NCBI GenBank assembly: GCA_017548565.1
Contig: JAFYZU010000054.1
Span: 1 to 64,000 of the forward strand
Length of the DNA stretch: 64,000 bases
Direction: 5' to 3'
From: Treponema sp.
GTDB taxonomy: Bacteria > Spirochaetota > Spirochaetia > Treponematales > Treponemataceae
Part shown: piece by piece, positions 25,017 through 33,549 of the stretch
How the letters are laid out: the number at the start of each line of letters is the position of its first letter
How positions within the stretch are numbered: position 1 is the first letter of the stretch
Made by a program: the position numbers and the translations under genes
Notes under the pieces: model-generated
The model's input: the letters and a program-made list of their open reading frames with translations, nothing else
The model's database searches: none
Told to the model about the DNA's origin: nothing

Positions 25017-26770
25017 TTTGATTTTCCTCCTTTTTTCATCTGTTTTAGTGTATTAATCATTTCATCAACGGTAAAAATATTATTGAACTGGTCGCCGAGC
25101 AGTGAACAGGTTGCCGCAATCTGAGGCTGTAAAAGTCGTGCACGTTTTAAAAGATTTGTATCTGAAAGGATGGTACGTGTTTTTCCCTGAGCAAGGATCT
25201 GTCCTTTATTCATTACGATTACTTCTTTTGCAAAATCAAGTACGACTTCCATATCGTGACATACCATGATTACTGTTGTTCCGTTTTCGTTCAGCTTTCT
25301 GATGTGTGACATTATTTCCATACATTCACGGTAATCAAGCCCGGTTGTCGGTTCATCAAGAATAAGAATTTCAGGATTTAAAGCAATAAGGCAGGCAAGG
25401 CACAATCTCTGTCTCTGTCCGCGGCTCATGTTGAATGGTTCTGTCTTCGCATTAAAATCAAAATCCCGGATTGTTTTTTCTACGCGTTTTTTGATTTCTT
25501 CAGCGGAAAGTCTGTTGTTTTTTAAGCTGAAGGCAATTTCTTCTTCAACAGTATTGCAGCATATCTGACGGTCTGGATTCTGGAATAAAAATCCTATGTG
25601 CTTTGCAAGATTGCTTACCTTATTTTTTTTAGTATTTTTACCAAGTACAAGAACATCGCCCTGACCAGGTTGTAAAAGTCCATTGCTTAATTTTGAGACG
25701 GTTGATTTACCGGCTCCGTTTGATCCGATGATGGCAGTAAAGTCACCTTTGTTGATTTTTATGTTGAGACTGTTTACGTTAGCCGTTGAATTATAACAAA
25801 AGCTTACATCCTTGAATTCCAGAACAGTTTCCCCGTTGTCATTACCGGCTGTTCTGAAGTTGTCATTTTCAGACATACTGGATGTGTCATTGGCGGGTAA
25901 GACACGGTAATCTTTTTTTATAATCTTTTTTACAAACTCAGCTGCTTCTGTTGTATTAAGGCAGATTCTTTCTTCTTTTTTCATACCTGCCGGAGTTAAT
26001 CCTTCATCCATCATTTTTCCGGTTAGAGTAAGGACACGCGGACAGTTGATTCCGGCTTCTTCCATCTCTTTCTGATGTGTAAGAGTACTCCTGATTTCAC
26101 CATAATGTACGACTTTTCCTTTTTCAAGAACAAGGAGTTTTTTTACGAATTCACACAAAAGCATGATTTTCTGTTCTGCAATGATGATAGTTATTCCTTT
26201 CTCTTCGTTGAGTTTTTTAAGAAGCTTAAATATCTGAAGTGATGAAGCAGGGTCAAGTTCTCCTGTCGGTTCATCAAGAATAAGATAATCGGGTTCAAGT
26301 GCAAGAATAGAAGCGAACACAACCTTCTGCTTTTGTCCGCCGCTTAAAGTCGATATTTCCCTGTGACGAAGATCTGATATTTCAAGGGCTGCAAGAGAAT
26401 TTGTAATCCTTCTTTCAATCTGATCTTTAGGAACGCCGAAATTTTCAAGACCAAAAAGAATTTCATCTTCTACAAAATAACTTATAATCTGACTTTCAAT
26501 ATTCTGAAATACGGAACCAACTTTAAGTGCAAGCTTATCAGGTTTTATTTCAAATGTATCCTGACCTTCAACCTTAACGCTGCCGTAAAAATCTCCGGTA
26601 AAGTGATGCGGAATCAGTCCGTTCAGACAGCTGCATAAAGTTGTTTTCCCGGCTCCCGATTCTCCGATGATTCCGACAAAATCACCTTTTTCGATTTTAA
26701 CCGATACATTTTCAAGGGCGTTTTTCTGCGCACCTTTGTACTTAAATGTAAGTTCCTGTATTTCAATCAT
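25013..26770 (-). CDS. ECF transporter ATPase, two ABC domains fused
   Basis: 585 residues containing two complete ABC ATPases in one chain. First: Walker A GESGAGKTT (about 36), signature LSGGQKQKV, Walker B YLILDEPTGE. Second: Walker A GSNGAGKST, signature MSRGQRQRL (deviates from LSGGQ), Walker [11 protein letters not shown]. It replaces the usual EcfA-EcfA' pair. The linker (about 284-316, with NDTSSMSENDNF and AGNDNGE) carries a diverged copy of the palindromic element also found in iorA. Confidence 0.92.
   Translation of the reverse strand: MIEIQELTFKYKGAQKNALENVSVKIEKGDFVGIIGESGAGKTTLCSCLNGLIPHHFTGDFYGSVKVEGQDTFEIKPDKLALKVGSVFQNIESQIISYFVEDEILFGLENFGVPKDQIERRITNSLAALEISDLRHREISTLSGGQKQKVVFASILALEPDYLILDEPTGELDPASSLQIFKLLKKLNEEKGITIIIAEQKIMLLCEFVKKLLVLEKGKVVHYGEIRSTLTHQKEMEEAGINCPRVLTLTGKMMDEGLTPAGMKKEERICLNTTEAAEFVKKIIKKDYRVLPANDTSSMSENDNFRTAGNDNGETVLEFKDVSFCYNSTANVNSLNIKINKGDFTAIIGSNGAGKSTVSKLSNGLLQPGQGDVLVLGKNTKKNKVSNLAKHIGFLFQNPDRQICCNTVEEEIAFSLKNNRLSAEEIKKRVEKTIRDFDFNAKTEPFNMSRGQRQRLCLACLIALNPEILILDEPTTGLDYRECMEIMSHIRKLNENGTTVIMVCHDMEVVLDFAKEVIVMNKGQILAQGKTRTILSDTNLLKRARLLQPQIAATCSLLGDQFNNIFTVDEMINTLKQMKKGGKSK
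25885..25913 (-). repeat. palindromic element copy 2, diverged, inside the ECF ATPase gene
   Basis: Read in the gene direction it is 29 nt, AGATTACCG...CCCG..AATGACA, the same length and frame as copy 1, encoding D-Y-R-V-L-P-A-N-D. Matches copy 1 at both ends and at the two CCG blocks, differs in the middle. Confidence 0.55.
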
Positions 26771-26791
26771 CTTAAGTTCCTTCTTAGAAAA

Positions 26792-26820
26792 AGATTACCG
26801 GATCAAGTCCGGTAATGGTA
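26792..26820. repeat. palindromic element copy 3, between the S-component and ATPase genes
   Basis: AGATT, then a perfect 9-bp palindrome ATTACCGGA-TCAAG-TCCGGTAAT (26794-26816). On the minus-strand transcript the stem runs into CTTTTTC, so it may act as a partial terminator between the first and second genes of the ECF operon. Confidence 0.7.
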
Positions 26821-26834
26821 TTTAACAAATCGAC

Positions 26835-27392
26835 TTATTTTTCACAGATAAACGGCTTTTTAATCGCTTTCATTAATGGTGTATAAAGGAGTGCTACGAT
26901 TACAGCGTTTAATGATGCTGTTCCAAGTACAATCGGTACATAAGCGGCGAGTGCGCTCGGTTCAGATTTGATTACAACAAACAGAAGGACTGTGAATAAT
27001 CCGCCGGATATTACTGTACTTATAAATGTACTTACAGCTGCAAGACCTATTTCCATCGGTTTATTTTTTGCAGGAATCTTAATTAAAAGCCCCATGCATA
27101 ATGCACCTGCTAATTCAGAAGCAAAGTTTAAGCCCGGAGTACCAGGGAAAAACTGACATATAGCTCCTGCAAGAAGTCCGACTATTATACTGTACCAGAG
27201 CTTTGGTCTGAGAATTACGATTATCATACAATACATTGCAATGATAAAATTAGGCTTCATTCCGAAAAAGTTGATGAATGTTCCTACAAAAAACTTTAAA
27301 ACAGCACCGGCTGCCAAAAGAACTGCTGTGAGTAAAAGATCACGAAGTGTAAGACCTTTTTTTTCTTCCTGTTGAATAACTCGTTTTTCCAT
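26835..27392 (-). CDS. ECF transporter S component
   Basis: 185 residues, about six hydrophobic segments, N-terminal LRDLLLTAVLLAAGAVLKFF. It is the substrate-binding membrane protein of the ECF complex encoded downstream. The sequence resembles the TrpP-like group, and neighbours iorAB and paaK act on aromatic 2-oxo acids and aryl acetates, so an aromatic amino acid is a plausible substrate; a vitamin cannot be excluded. AAGGGG (complement of 27400-27405) precedes the ATG. Confidence 0.82.
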   Translation of the reverse strand: MEKRVIQQEEKKGLTLRDLLLTAVLLAAGAVLKFFVGTFINFFGMKPNFIIAMYCMIIVILRPKLWYSIIVGLLAGAICQFFPGTPGLNFASELAGALCMGLLIKIPAKNKPMEIGLAAVSTFISTVISGGLFTVLLFVVIKSEPSALAAYVPIVLGTASLNAVIVALLYTPLMKAIKKPFICEK

Positions 27393-27410
27393 ATTGATAC
27401 CCCTTATTTA

Positions 27411-27430
27411 TGTTTCTATAAAAAGAAACA
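27411..27430. promoter_or_regulatory. palindrome TGTTTCT-N6-AGAAACA, candidate operator
   Basis: A perfect 7-bp inverted repeat in the leader of the ECF operon. The half site AGAAACA recurs at 27552-27558 and 27588-27594 around the divergent paaK promoter. Confidence 0.55.
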
Positions 27431-27443
27431 TTTGATACTACGG

Positions 27444-27473
27444 ATAGTAACATAAATTATAAAACACTGTCAA
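27444..27473 (-). promoter_or_regulatory. promoter of the ECF operon
   Basis: Minus-strand TTGACA (complement of 27468-27473), 18 bp, TACTAT (complement of 27444-27449) within TGTTACTAT. Confidence 0.55.
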
Positions 27474-27546
27474 TAAAATTTTAAAAAAAATTTTTAAAAT
27501 TTTTTATTAGATGAATAAAATAAACATCAGAAAAAAAATGTATCTA

Positions 27547-27594
27547 TTGACAGAAACAAAACTTCATGTTAGTATATTACTATAAACAGAAACA
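27547..27594 (+). promoter_or_regulatory. paaK promoter with CAGAAACA direct repeats
   Basis: TTGACA (27547-27552), 17 bp, TAGTAT (27570-27575) within TGTTAGTAT. CAGAAACA occurs at 27551-27558, overlapping the -35, and at 27587-27594, just past the start site. Confidence 0.55.
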
Positions 27595-27612
27595 AAAACA
27601 GGAGTATATATT

Positions 27613-28857
27613 ATGAAAATGACAGAAAAACAGCTTGAACTTATCCGTGAACAGATCCGTCGTGTAAAGGCATGTGGAAATCCTTTCTATACAGAACGTT
27701 TTAAGAACGTTAAACCGGAAGATATTAAAACACAGGAAGATTTTGAAAACCTTGTTCCATTCTGTTCAAAACAGGATCTTCGTGATGCATATCCGCTTGG
27801 ACTTGCAGCAGTACCGGAAGATGAAATCGTTCGTATTCATTCATCAAGCGGTACAACAGGTTCACCTGTAATCATTCCATATACAAAAAAAGATGTTGAA
27901 GACTGGGCTATTATGTTTTCCCGATGTTACGAAATGGCAGGAATTACAAATAAGGACCGCATACAGATTACACCGGGATACGGACTTTGGACTGCAGGTA
28001 TAGGTTTCCAGGCAGGCTGTGAAAGACTTGGTGCAATGGCAATTCCAATGGGCCCTGGTAACACAGAAAAACAACTTCAGATGATGCAGGATTTACAGGC
28101 AACTGTAATCTGTGCTACTTCTTCCTATGCGCTTTTGCTTGCAGAACAGGTTGAAAAGCGTGGATTGATGAACAATATCAAACTTAAAAAAGGTGTAATC
28201 GGATCAGAACGCTGGGGCGAAAAAATGCGTAACCGCATCAAGGATATTTTTGGAATCGAGCTCTATGATATTTACGGTCTTACAGAATGCTACGGACCTG
28301 GAATCGGAATCAACTGTACTAAACAGACAGAAGGAATGCATATTTTTGATGATTATCTTTATATAGAAATTCTTGACCCTGTAACAGGTAAGCCGGTAAA
28401 AGAAGGAGAAATGGGAGAAATCACTTTAACAACTCTCGTAAAAGAAGGTGCTCCTTTGTTCCGTTTCCGCACTCATGACCTTGCTTCATTTATTCCTGGT
28501 GAATGTCCTTGTGGTTCAAGCTTCCCTCGTATTTCCCACATCATGGGACGAAGCGATGATATGGTTAAAGTAAAAGGAAACATCATCTTCCCAAGTACAA
28601 TCGAAGATGTAATCAATTCTGTTCCTGGTGCTTCAAGTGAATACCGCGCAGTAATTGAACACGTAGACGGAAAAGATCAGATGACAGTGATTGTAGAAGT
28701 AGAAGGCGGTACAGACCGAACTGAAGTTTCTTTACAGATTCAGTACACCTTTAAACAGAAATATAACATGACTCCGGAAGTTAAAGTTGTCGGAATCGGT
28801 GAACTTCCAAGATCTGAAAAAAAGACAAAGCGTATTGAAGACAGACGCTTTAATTAA
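27613..28857 (+). CDS. paaK: phenylacetate-CoA ligase
   Basis: 414 residues of the ANL superfamily: ATP-binding SSSGTTGSP near residue 78, YGLTECYGPG, and the C-terminal GRSDDMVKVKGNIIFPS hinge. It converts aryl acetates plus ATP and CoA to aryl-acetyl-CoA, or in anaerobes recovers ATP equivalents in the reverse sense of IOR chemistry. AGGAG at 27600-27604. Divergent from the ECF operon and near iorAB, which favours a role in aromatic amino-acid metabolism. Confidence 0.9.
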   Translation: MKMTEKQLELIREQIRRVKACGNPFYTERFKNVKPEDIKTQEDFENLVPFCSKQDLRDAYPLGLAAVPEDEIVRIHSSSGTTGSPVIIPYTKKDVEDWAIMFSRCYEMAGITNKDRIQITPGYGLWTAGIGFQAGCERLGAMAIPMGPGNTEKQLQMMQDLQATVICATSSYALLLAEQVEKRGLMNNIKLKKGVIGSERWGEKMRNRIKDIFGIELYDIYGLTECYGPGIGINCTKQTEGMHIFDDYLYIEILDPVTGKPVKEGEMGEITLTTLVKEGAPLFRFRTHDLASFIPGECPCGSSFPRISHIMGRSDDMVKVKGNIIFPSTIEDVINSVPGASSEYRAVIEHVDGKDQMTVIVEVEGGTDRTEVSLQIQYTFKQKYNMTPEVKVVGIGELPRSEKKTKRIEDRRFN

Positions 28858-28934
28858 TTCTGTAATATTCTGATTGATTAACATAAAGGATATATTCTAT
28901 TATAATCTATGAAAGGTTATTTACATAAACTCTC

Positions 28935-29486
28935 ATGATTAATAAAGATAAATCCTTTATTCCTTTACCGGGATCTGAAAATCAGAGTGTTCCTCAGAAA
29001 CAGAAAATCCATCGTGTGCTTGGAATCGATCCGGGGCTTGCTAATACAGGCTTCGGTGTTATTGATTTCTGTCAGGGACGTTATCGTATGGTAAGCTACG
29101 GATGCATTACCACAGATAAGGATGAACCTCATGGGCAGCGACTTCTTTCAATTTATAACAGGCTTTGTGCGGTAATCGATGAATTTAAACCTGATGAAGC
29201 GGGAATGGAAACACTTTATTTTGCAAAAAATGCGAAATCTGCGATGGGTGTCAGTGAAGCGCGTGGAGTAGTAACACTCTGTCTTTTTCAGCATGATATA
29301 AAGCTTGGTGAATACACTCCGAATCAGATAAAGATTGCAGTCAGCGGAACTCAGAGTGCCGGTAAACAGACAGTCCAGCAGTATGTAAAGCTTCTTCTGG
29401 GATTAAAAACAATACCAAAACCTGATCATGCGGCAGATGCTCTTGCAGGTGCCATAACTCATATTCATTACAGCACGAATTTATGA
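28935..29486 (+). CDS. ruvC: Holliday junction endonuclease RuvC
   Basis: 183 residues. RVLGIDPGLANTGFGVI carries the first catalytic Asp; METLYFAKNAKSAMGVSEARGV and the C-terminal KPDHAADALAGAITH complete the set. An N-terminal extension of about 28 residues precedes the usual start; a GTG within HRVLG could start a form of normal length. A TATAAT ends at 28906, and a nine-codon reading frame (28909-28938) overlaps the ruvC ATG as ATGA. Confidence 0.92.
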   Translation: MINKDKSFIPLPGSENQSVPQKQKIHRVLGIDPGLANTGFGVIDFCQGRYRMVSYGCITTDKDEPHGQRLLSIYNRLCAVIDEFKPDEAGMETLYFAKNAKSAMGVSEARGVVTLCLFQHDIKLGEYTPNQIKIAVSGTQSAGKQTVQQYVKLLLGLKTIPKPDHAADALAGAITHIHYSTNL

Positions 29487-29515
29487 TATAATATGATATA
29501 AAAAGAGGTAAAAAA

Positions 29516-30283
29516 ATGACAAATGTAAATGTTATTCCAGATTTGTTATATCCATTATTAACGTTAATCGTTTCCGGCTGTATTCTTCAGGGTTTATTTA
29601 TTTTCAGCGAATATAAAAAGAAATTTGTTCCTGCAGTAATTTTCAAAGGGCTTGCTTCGTGTATTTTCTGTATTCTTGCCTTTATTTCCTGTACGTTTAC
29701 TTGTACCAGTGTATTAAACATAACGATTTATTGTCTTTTTATCGGAGCCGTTCTGGGAGCACTTGGTGATGTGCTTTTAAATCTTCGTTTTGTATTTAAG
29801 AATGCAGCAAAAAAATTATTTTTAAGCGGAATAGCTGCATTTTTATCTGGTCATATTTTTTATGTAATAACAGCACTCTGGCTTGGAAGCTTTGCGGGAG
29901 GAATCAGCGGTTCTTCAAAGCCTGAGGGAATACTCATCTGTCTTTTGTGTACAGCCGTTGCTTCATTCTGTTTTTTATATTACGTTTTCAAAAAATTCAA
30001 GGTTGAGAAGGCATTTAAGATTTTTGGAGTAGTATATATTTCATGTATATTTTTTCTTACATCACTTGCTGTAAGAAATGCAGTTATATTTAATTTTGAA
30101 CTTTCGGAAATTGTCTTTTTGATCGGAGTCGTGCTTTTTACTTTAAGCGATATTATCCTGATTTTTAATACCTTTGGAAACAGTTCAAAGTTTTCACTCA
30201 GGATAGCAAATCTCTCGTTATATTACATCGGTCAAATTCTTATAACATGTTTTCTCTTTTTCTGGAACAAGTTTTTATGCTGA
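29516..30283 (+). CDS. YhhN/TMEM86-family membrane protein (lysoplasmalogenase-like)
   Basis: 255 residues with about eight membrane helices. GALGDVLL and the later LSGHIFYV and TLSDIILIF segments match the conserved acidic and His positions of YhhN proteins, some of which hydrolyse the vinyl ether of lysoplasmalogens. Anaerobic bacteria often contain plasmalogens, so the function is plausible. AGAGG site before the ATG. Confidence 0.75.
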   Translation: MTNVNVIPDLLYPLLTLIVSGCILQGLFIFSEYKKKFVPAVIFKGLASCIFCILAFISCTFTCTSVLNITIYCLFIGAVLGALGDVLLNLRFVFKNAAKKLFLSGIAAFLSGHIFYVITALWLGSFAGGISGSSKPEGILICLLCTAVASFCFLYYVFKKFKVEKAFKIFGVVYISCIFFLTSLAVRNAVIFNFELSEIVFLIGVVLFTLSDIILIFNTFGNSSKFSLRIANLSLYYIGQILITCFLFFWNKFLC

Positions 30284-30303
30284 TTCATTAAAAAAGGATA
30301 AAG

Positions 30304-31398
30304 ATGAAAATACTTCTTGCGCCTGATTCATTTAAAGGAAGTTTAACTGCTTCTCAATTTTGTAGTATTGCCTCAAAAACAATAAAACCTCTTCATCCGG
30401 ATTACGAAATTATTTCAATTCCTCTTGCTGACGGTGGAGAAGGAACTTTAGAATGCCTTATGAATTCAATTCCGTGCAGGGTCGGTCACTGTGTAGTTCA
30501 GAATGCGCTTTATGAAGAGATTGAAGTTCCGGTAGCTTTTTTTGATGAAGGAAAAACTGCAATTATAGAAAGCGCTCTTGCAAACGGACTTCCTCAGATT
30601 AAGGGAAGGGAAAATCCGCTGATTACATCAACTTATGGAGTCGGTCAGATGATTGGTTTTGCGGTAGACATGGGAGCAAAAAAAATCATCCTGACTCATG
30701 GCGGAAGCTCAACTAATGACTGTGGACTTGGAATGCTTGCAGCACTCGGTGCATGCTTTTATAACGAGGATGGAGTTTCTTTTGTACCTACCGGAGGAAC
30801 TTTAGGCGACGTAAAAGATCTTGATTTATCTATGATGTATCCGCGTCTTATAGGGGCTAGATTCGAAGCAATGTGTGATGTAAAAAATCCTTTGTGCGGA
30901 AAAGAAGGATGTTCATATGTGTTTGCTCCTCAAAAAGGAGCGGATGAACAGACGGTTATAAAGCTTGAGGAGGGATGTAAACACATCGCCTCTTTGTTCA
31001 ATCTTATGCGTGACAAGGATTTTTCGCTGGAAGAAGGATCGGGTGCGGCCGGTGGAATGGGCTTTGCAGTTCTTGCTGCTTTACAGGGAAAGCTTAAAAG
31101 CGGAATAGATTCAGTTCTTGATTTATGCAGATTTGAAGAGCGGGTATCAGCAGCAGATGTAATCGTAACAGGCGAGGGCTCCCTTGATTCACAAAGTCTT
31201 ATGGGAAAAACAATCGGCGGAATTATAAAAAGGGCAGAAGGAAAAACAGTTTACATATTCTGTGGACATGCAGAAAAAAATCTTTGTTTACCGGCGAATG
31301 TAAGGGTTTTTGAAATAAGTGAAAACCAGGAACTTGAATATGCGCTTACTCATGCAGAAGAAAATCTTTGTGAAAGTATAAAAAAAGTTTTTTCATAA
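30304..31398 (+). CDS. glycerate kinase (GlxK/GarK type)
   Basis: 364 residues: N-terminal LLAPDSFKGSLTASQF, LADGGEGT, THGGSSTNDCGLGMLAALG and VTGEGSLDSQSLMGK are all family motifs. Phosphorylates glycerate to 2-phosphoglycerate (this family). AAGGATAAAG before the ATG. Confidence 0.93.
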   Translation: MKILLAPDSFKGSLTASQFCSIASKTIKPLHPDYEIISIPLADGGEGTLECLMNSIPCRVGHCVVQNALYEEIEVPVAFFDEGKTAIIESALANGLPQIKGRENPLITSTYGVGQMIGFAVDMGAKKIILTHGGSSTNDCGLGMLAALGACFYNEDGVSFVPTGGTLGDVKDLDLSMMYPRLIGARFEAMCDVKNPLCGKEGCSYVFAPQKGADEQTVIKLEEGCKHIASLFNLMRDKDFSLEEGSGAAGGMGFAVLAALQGKLKSGIDSVLDLCRFEERVSAADVIVTGEGSLDSQSLMGKTIGGIIKRAEGKTVYIFCGHAEKNLCLPANVRVFEISENQELEYALTHAEENLCESIKKVFS

Positions 31399-31431
31399 GG
31401 CTTTTGACTTTTCACATTGAAGTTTTATCTT

Positions 31432-31437
31432 TATAAT
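31432..31437 (+). promoter_or_regulatory. -10 element of ruvA, predicted leaderless
   Basis: TATAAT ends 6 nt before the ruvA ATG. A possible -35 TTCACA at 31411-31416 has 15-bp spacing. Confidence 0.5.
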
Positions 31438-31443
31438 TAAATT

Positions 31444-32058
31444 ATGTTTAATTCAATCACGGGAATAATTACAGCAAAACTTCCAAAACAGCTTTTTCTT
31501 GAAAACAATGGAATTGAATGGGATATCTGCATCCCCGACAGTAATCTCGATATGCTTCCATCAGTAGGTTCAGAGGGAAAGGTTTATACATATCTTCAGC
31601 ATACAGAACAGCTTATGAATCTTTTTGGTTTTGCAACAAATGATGAGCGGACTTTATTTTTAGATTTATTGAAGGTTGATGGAGTAGGTCCTAAGGGTGC
31701 TGTAAAAATTATGTCCTGTGTTACAAGCTCTCGTCTTCTTTCTATTCTTGAAAATGATGATCTTGCTTCTCTTGAAGCAATCCCGGGTATTGGAAAAAAG
31801 ACTGCAGGAAAAATGATTTTAGCCCTTAAAGGAAAGGTTCATTTTGGTGAAGAAACGGTAACTGTAAAGGGAAAGAATGTAATGCCATATACCGATGTCG
31901 TTAATTCTTTAGTAAGCATGGGCTATGATAAAAAGACTGTCGAGCAGAAGATTGCAGAACTTACACAGGAGCTTTCTTCTGATGAAGATTTTTCTGCAAA
32001 GAATCAGAAAGAAAAGGAAGATTTTTTATTCCGGCGTGCTGTTGTAGGGCTTGCCTGA
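31444..32058 (+). CDS. ruvA: Holliday junction helicase subunit RuvA
   Basis: 204 residues with the OB-fold, the helix-hairpin-helix LLKVDGVGPKGAVKIM and LEAIPGIGKKTAGKMIL, and the C-terminal domain that binds RuvB. Tetramer holding the junction. Start supported by the -10 spacing. Confidence 0.95.
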   Translation: MFNSITGIITAKLPKQLFLENNGIEWDICIPDSNLDMLPSVGSEGKVYTYLQHTEQLMNLFGFATNDERTLFLDLLKVDGVGPKGAVKIMSCVTSSRLLSILENDDLASLEAIPGIGKKTAGKMILALKGKVHFGEETVTVKGKNVMPYTDVVNSLVSMGYDKKTVEQKIAELTQELSSDEDFSAKNQKEKEDFLFRRAVVGLA

Positions 32059-32110
32059 TTTTTGAAAAACCTTTGTTTGAATTTTTGTAAGGATGTGATA
32101 GTATAAGTTT

Positions 32111-33157
32111 ATGACCGAAGAAGAAGATTTTTCCGCAATTGTACGTTCCGATTTAAAAAACTCTTTTGATGATCTTGATAATAATCTTCGTCCAAAAAAC
32201 CTTGATTCTTTTACCGGACAGGAATCAATCAAAAAAAATCTGAAGACTTTTATAGAAGCTGCAAAAGAAAGACAGGAACCTCTGGATCATCTTCTTTTAA
32301 TCGGACCACCTGGTCTTGGAAAGACAACGCTTGCCCAGATTACAGCCCATGAGCTTGGAGTGGATTTTAAAGTTACATCGGCTCCGGCACTCGATAAGCC
32401 GAAGGATTTAGCCGGCATTCTTTCTACAATTACAGAACGCACTGTATTTTTTATAGACGAAATTCACCGTTTAAAACCTGCAATTGAAGAAATGCTTTAT
32501 ATTGCCATGGAAGATTTTGAACTTGACTGGATAATAGGGCAGGGAGCAGCCGCAAGAACTGTGCGTATCCCGATCCCTCCGTTTACATTAATTGGTGCTA
32601 CAACAAAGGCAGGTAGTGTAAGTTCACCTCTTCGCTCCCGCTTTGGTTTTATCCCACGTTTTGAATTTTATACACAAAAGGAGCTTTCTTTAATCATAAA
32701 ACGTTCTGCATTGATTCTTGAAGTTCAGATAGATGATGATGCATCACTTTTACTAGCGCAATGCTGCCGTGGAACTCCTCGTGTTGCAAACAGGGTTTTA
32801 CGACGCATGAGGGATTTTGCACAGGTAGAAGGCAGTTTAAAAATTACCGTTCATATTGTTAAAGAAGGCTTAAAAAGACTTGAAATTGATGAGCTTGGTC
32901 TTGAAAAATACGACAGGGAAATATTAAAGTCGATTATCGAAAACTTTGGCGGAGGTCCTGTGGGAGCCGAAACACTTGCAATAAGCATAGGCGAAAGCAT
33001 AGACACTCTGGAAGATTATTATGAGCCTTATTTAATTCAATGCGGTCTTTTGCAGCGGACCCCACGTGGTCGAATCGTAACAGAAAAAGCATATACTCAT
33101 CTTGGACTTAAAGCCTCTCAAACTCCAAAAGACAGTGCTCAAGGAACTTTATTTTAA
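32111..33157 (+). CDS. ruvB: Holliday junction helicase RuvB
   Basis: 348 residues. Walker A GPPGLGKTTL, Walker B FFIDEIHRL, sensor I IGATTKAGSVSSPLRSRFG with the arginine finger, and a C-terminal winged helix (TPRGRIVTEKAY). Motor of branch migration with RuvA. TATAAG lies 3 nt before the ATG; the leader is uncertain. Confidence 0.96.
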   Translation: MTEEEDFSAIVRSDLKNSFDDLDNNLRPKNLDSFTGQESIKKNLKTFIEAAKERQEPLDHLLLIGPPGLGKTTLAQITAHELGVDFKVTSAPALDKPKDLAGILSTITERTVFFIDEIHRLKPAIEEMLYIAMEDFELDWIIGQGAAARTVRIPIPPFTLIGATTKAGSVSSPLRSRFGFIPRFEFYTQKELSLIIKRSALILEVQIDDDASLLLAQCCRGTPRVANRVLRRMRDFAQVEGSLKITVHIVKEGLKRLEIDELGLEKYDREILKSIIENFGGGPVGAETLAISIGESIDTLEDYYEPYLIQCGLLQRTPRGRIVTEKAYTHLGLKASQTPKDSAQGTLF

Positions 33158-33181
33158 AACATAAACTGGTTAAAAAACTGG

Positions 33182-33210
33182 TTGACTTTTAATCTTTTAT
33201 CAATTATCCT
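33182..33210 (+). promoter_or_regulatory. promoter of the Phd/PIN toxin-antitoxin pair
   Basis: TTGACT (33182-33187), 17 bp, TATCCT (33205-33210). Leader of about 25 nt with GGAGGTG. Confidence 0.5.
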
Positions 33211-33243
33211 TTAAATAGTAAATTTTGATTTATGGAGGTGCTT

Positions 33244-33549
33244 ATGGCTTTTGCAATTAATATGACTGGAAATAATATTTTCGAAGTTGGTGCTTTTGAT
33301 GCAAAAACATATTTTGCAGAGTTACTTCGTAAGGTACAGGATGGAGCTGTAATAAATATATCAAAAAACGGAAAACAGGTTGCGGTTCTTCAGGGTAAAA
33401 AAACAGTACAGAATACTCAGGCACTCGAAGCACATGAACGCATTATGGCAAGATCAAAAAAGTTTGTGGAATTAAAAAATCAGAATGGTAGAGAAGTCCT
33501 TACAGCCGGGAAAATAAAGGAGTATAAAAATAATGGCCGTAAGTACTAA
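33244..33549 (+). CDS. Phd/YefM-like antitoxin
   Basis: 101 residues. FDAKTYFAELLRKVQDGAVI and ISKNGKQVAVLQG are the Phd/YefM DNA-binding core; the C-terminal half, basic then helical, would bind the toxin. An upstream in-frame ATG at 33232 overlaps the GGAGGTG site, so 33244 is the start. Overlaps the toxin gene by 17 nt. Confidence 0.8.
   Translation: MAFAINMTGNNIFEVGAFDAKTYFAELLRKVQDGAVINISKNGKQVAVLQGKKTVQNTQALEAHERIMARSKKFVELKNQNGREVLTAGKIKEYKNNGRKY

Noticed and set aside
27476-27510. Poly-A/T tract as replication origin or attenuator
   Set aside because: No DnaA boxes or hairpin; probably a bent AT-rich intergenic segment.
33161-33185. Hairpin after ruvB
   Set aside because: AACTGGTT occurs as a direct repeat, not inverted, so no stem forms.
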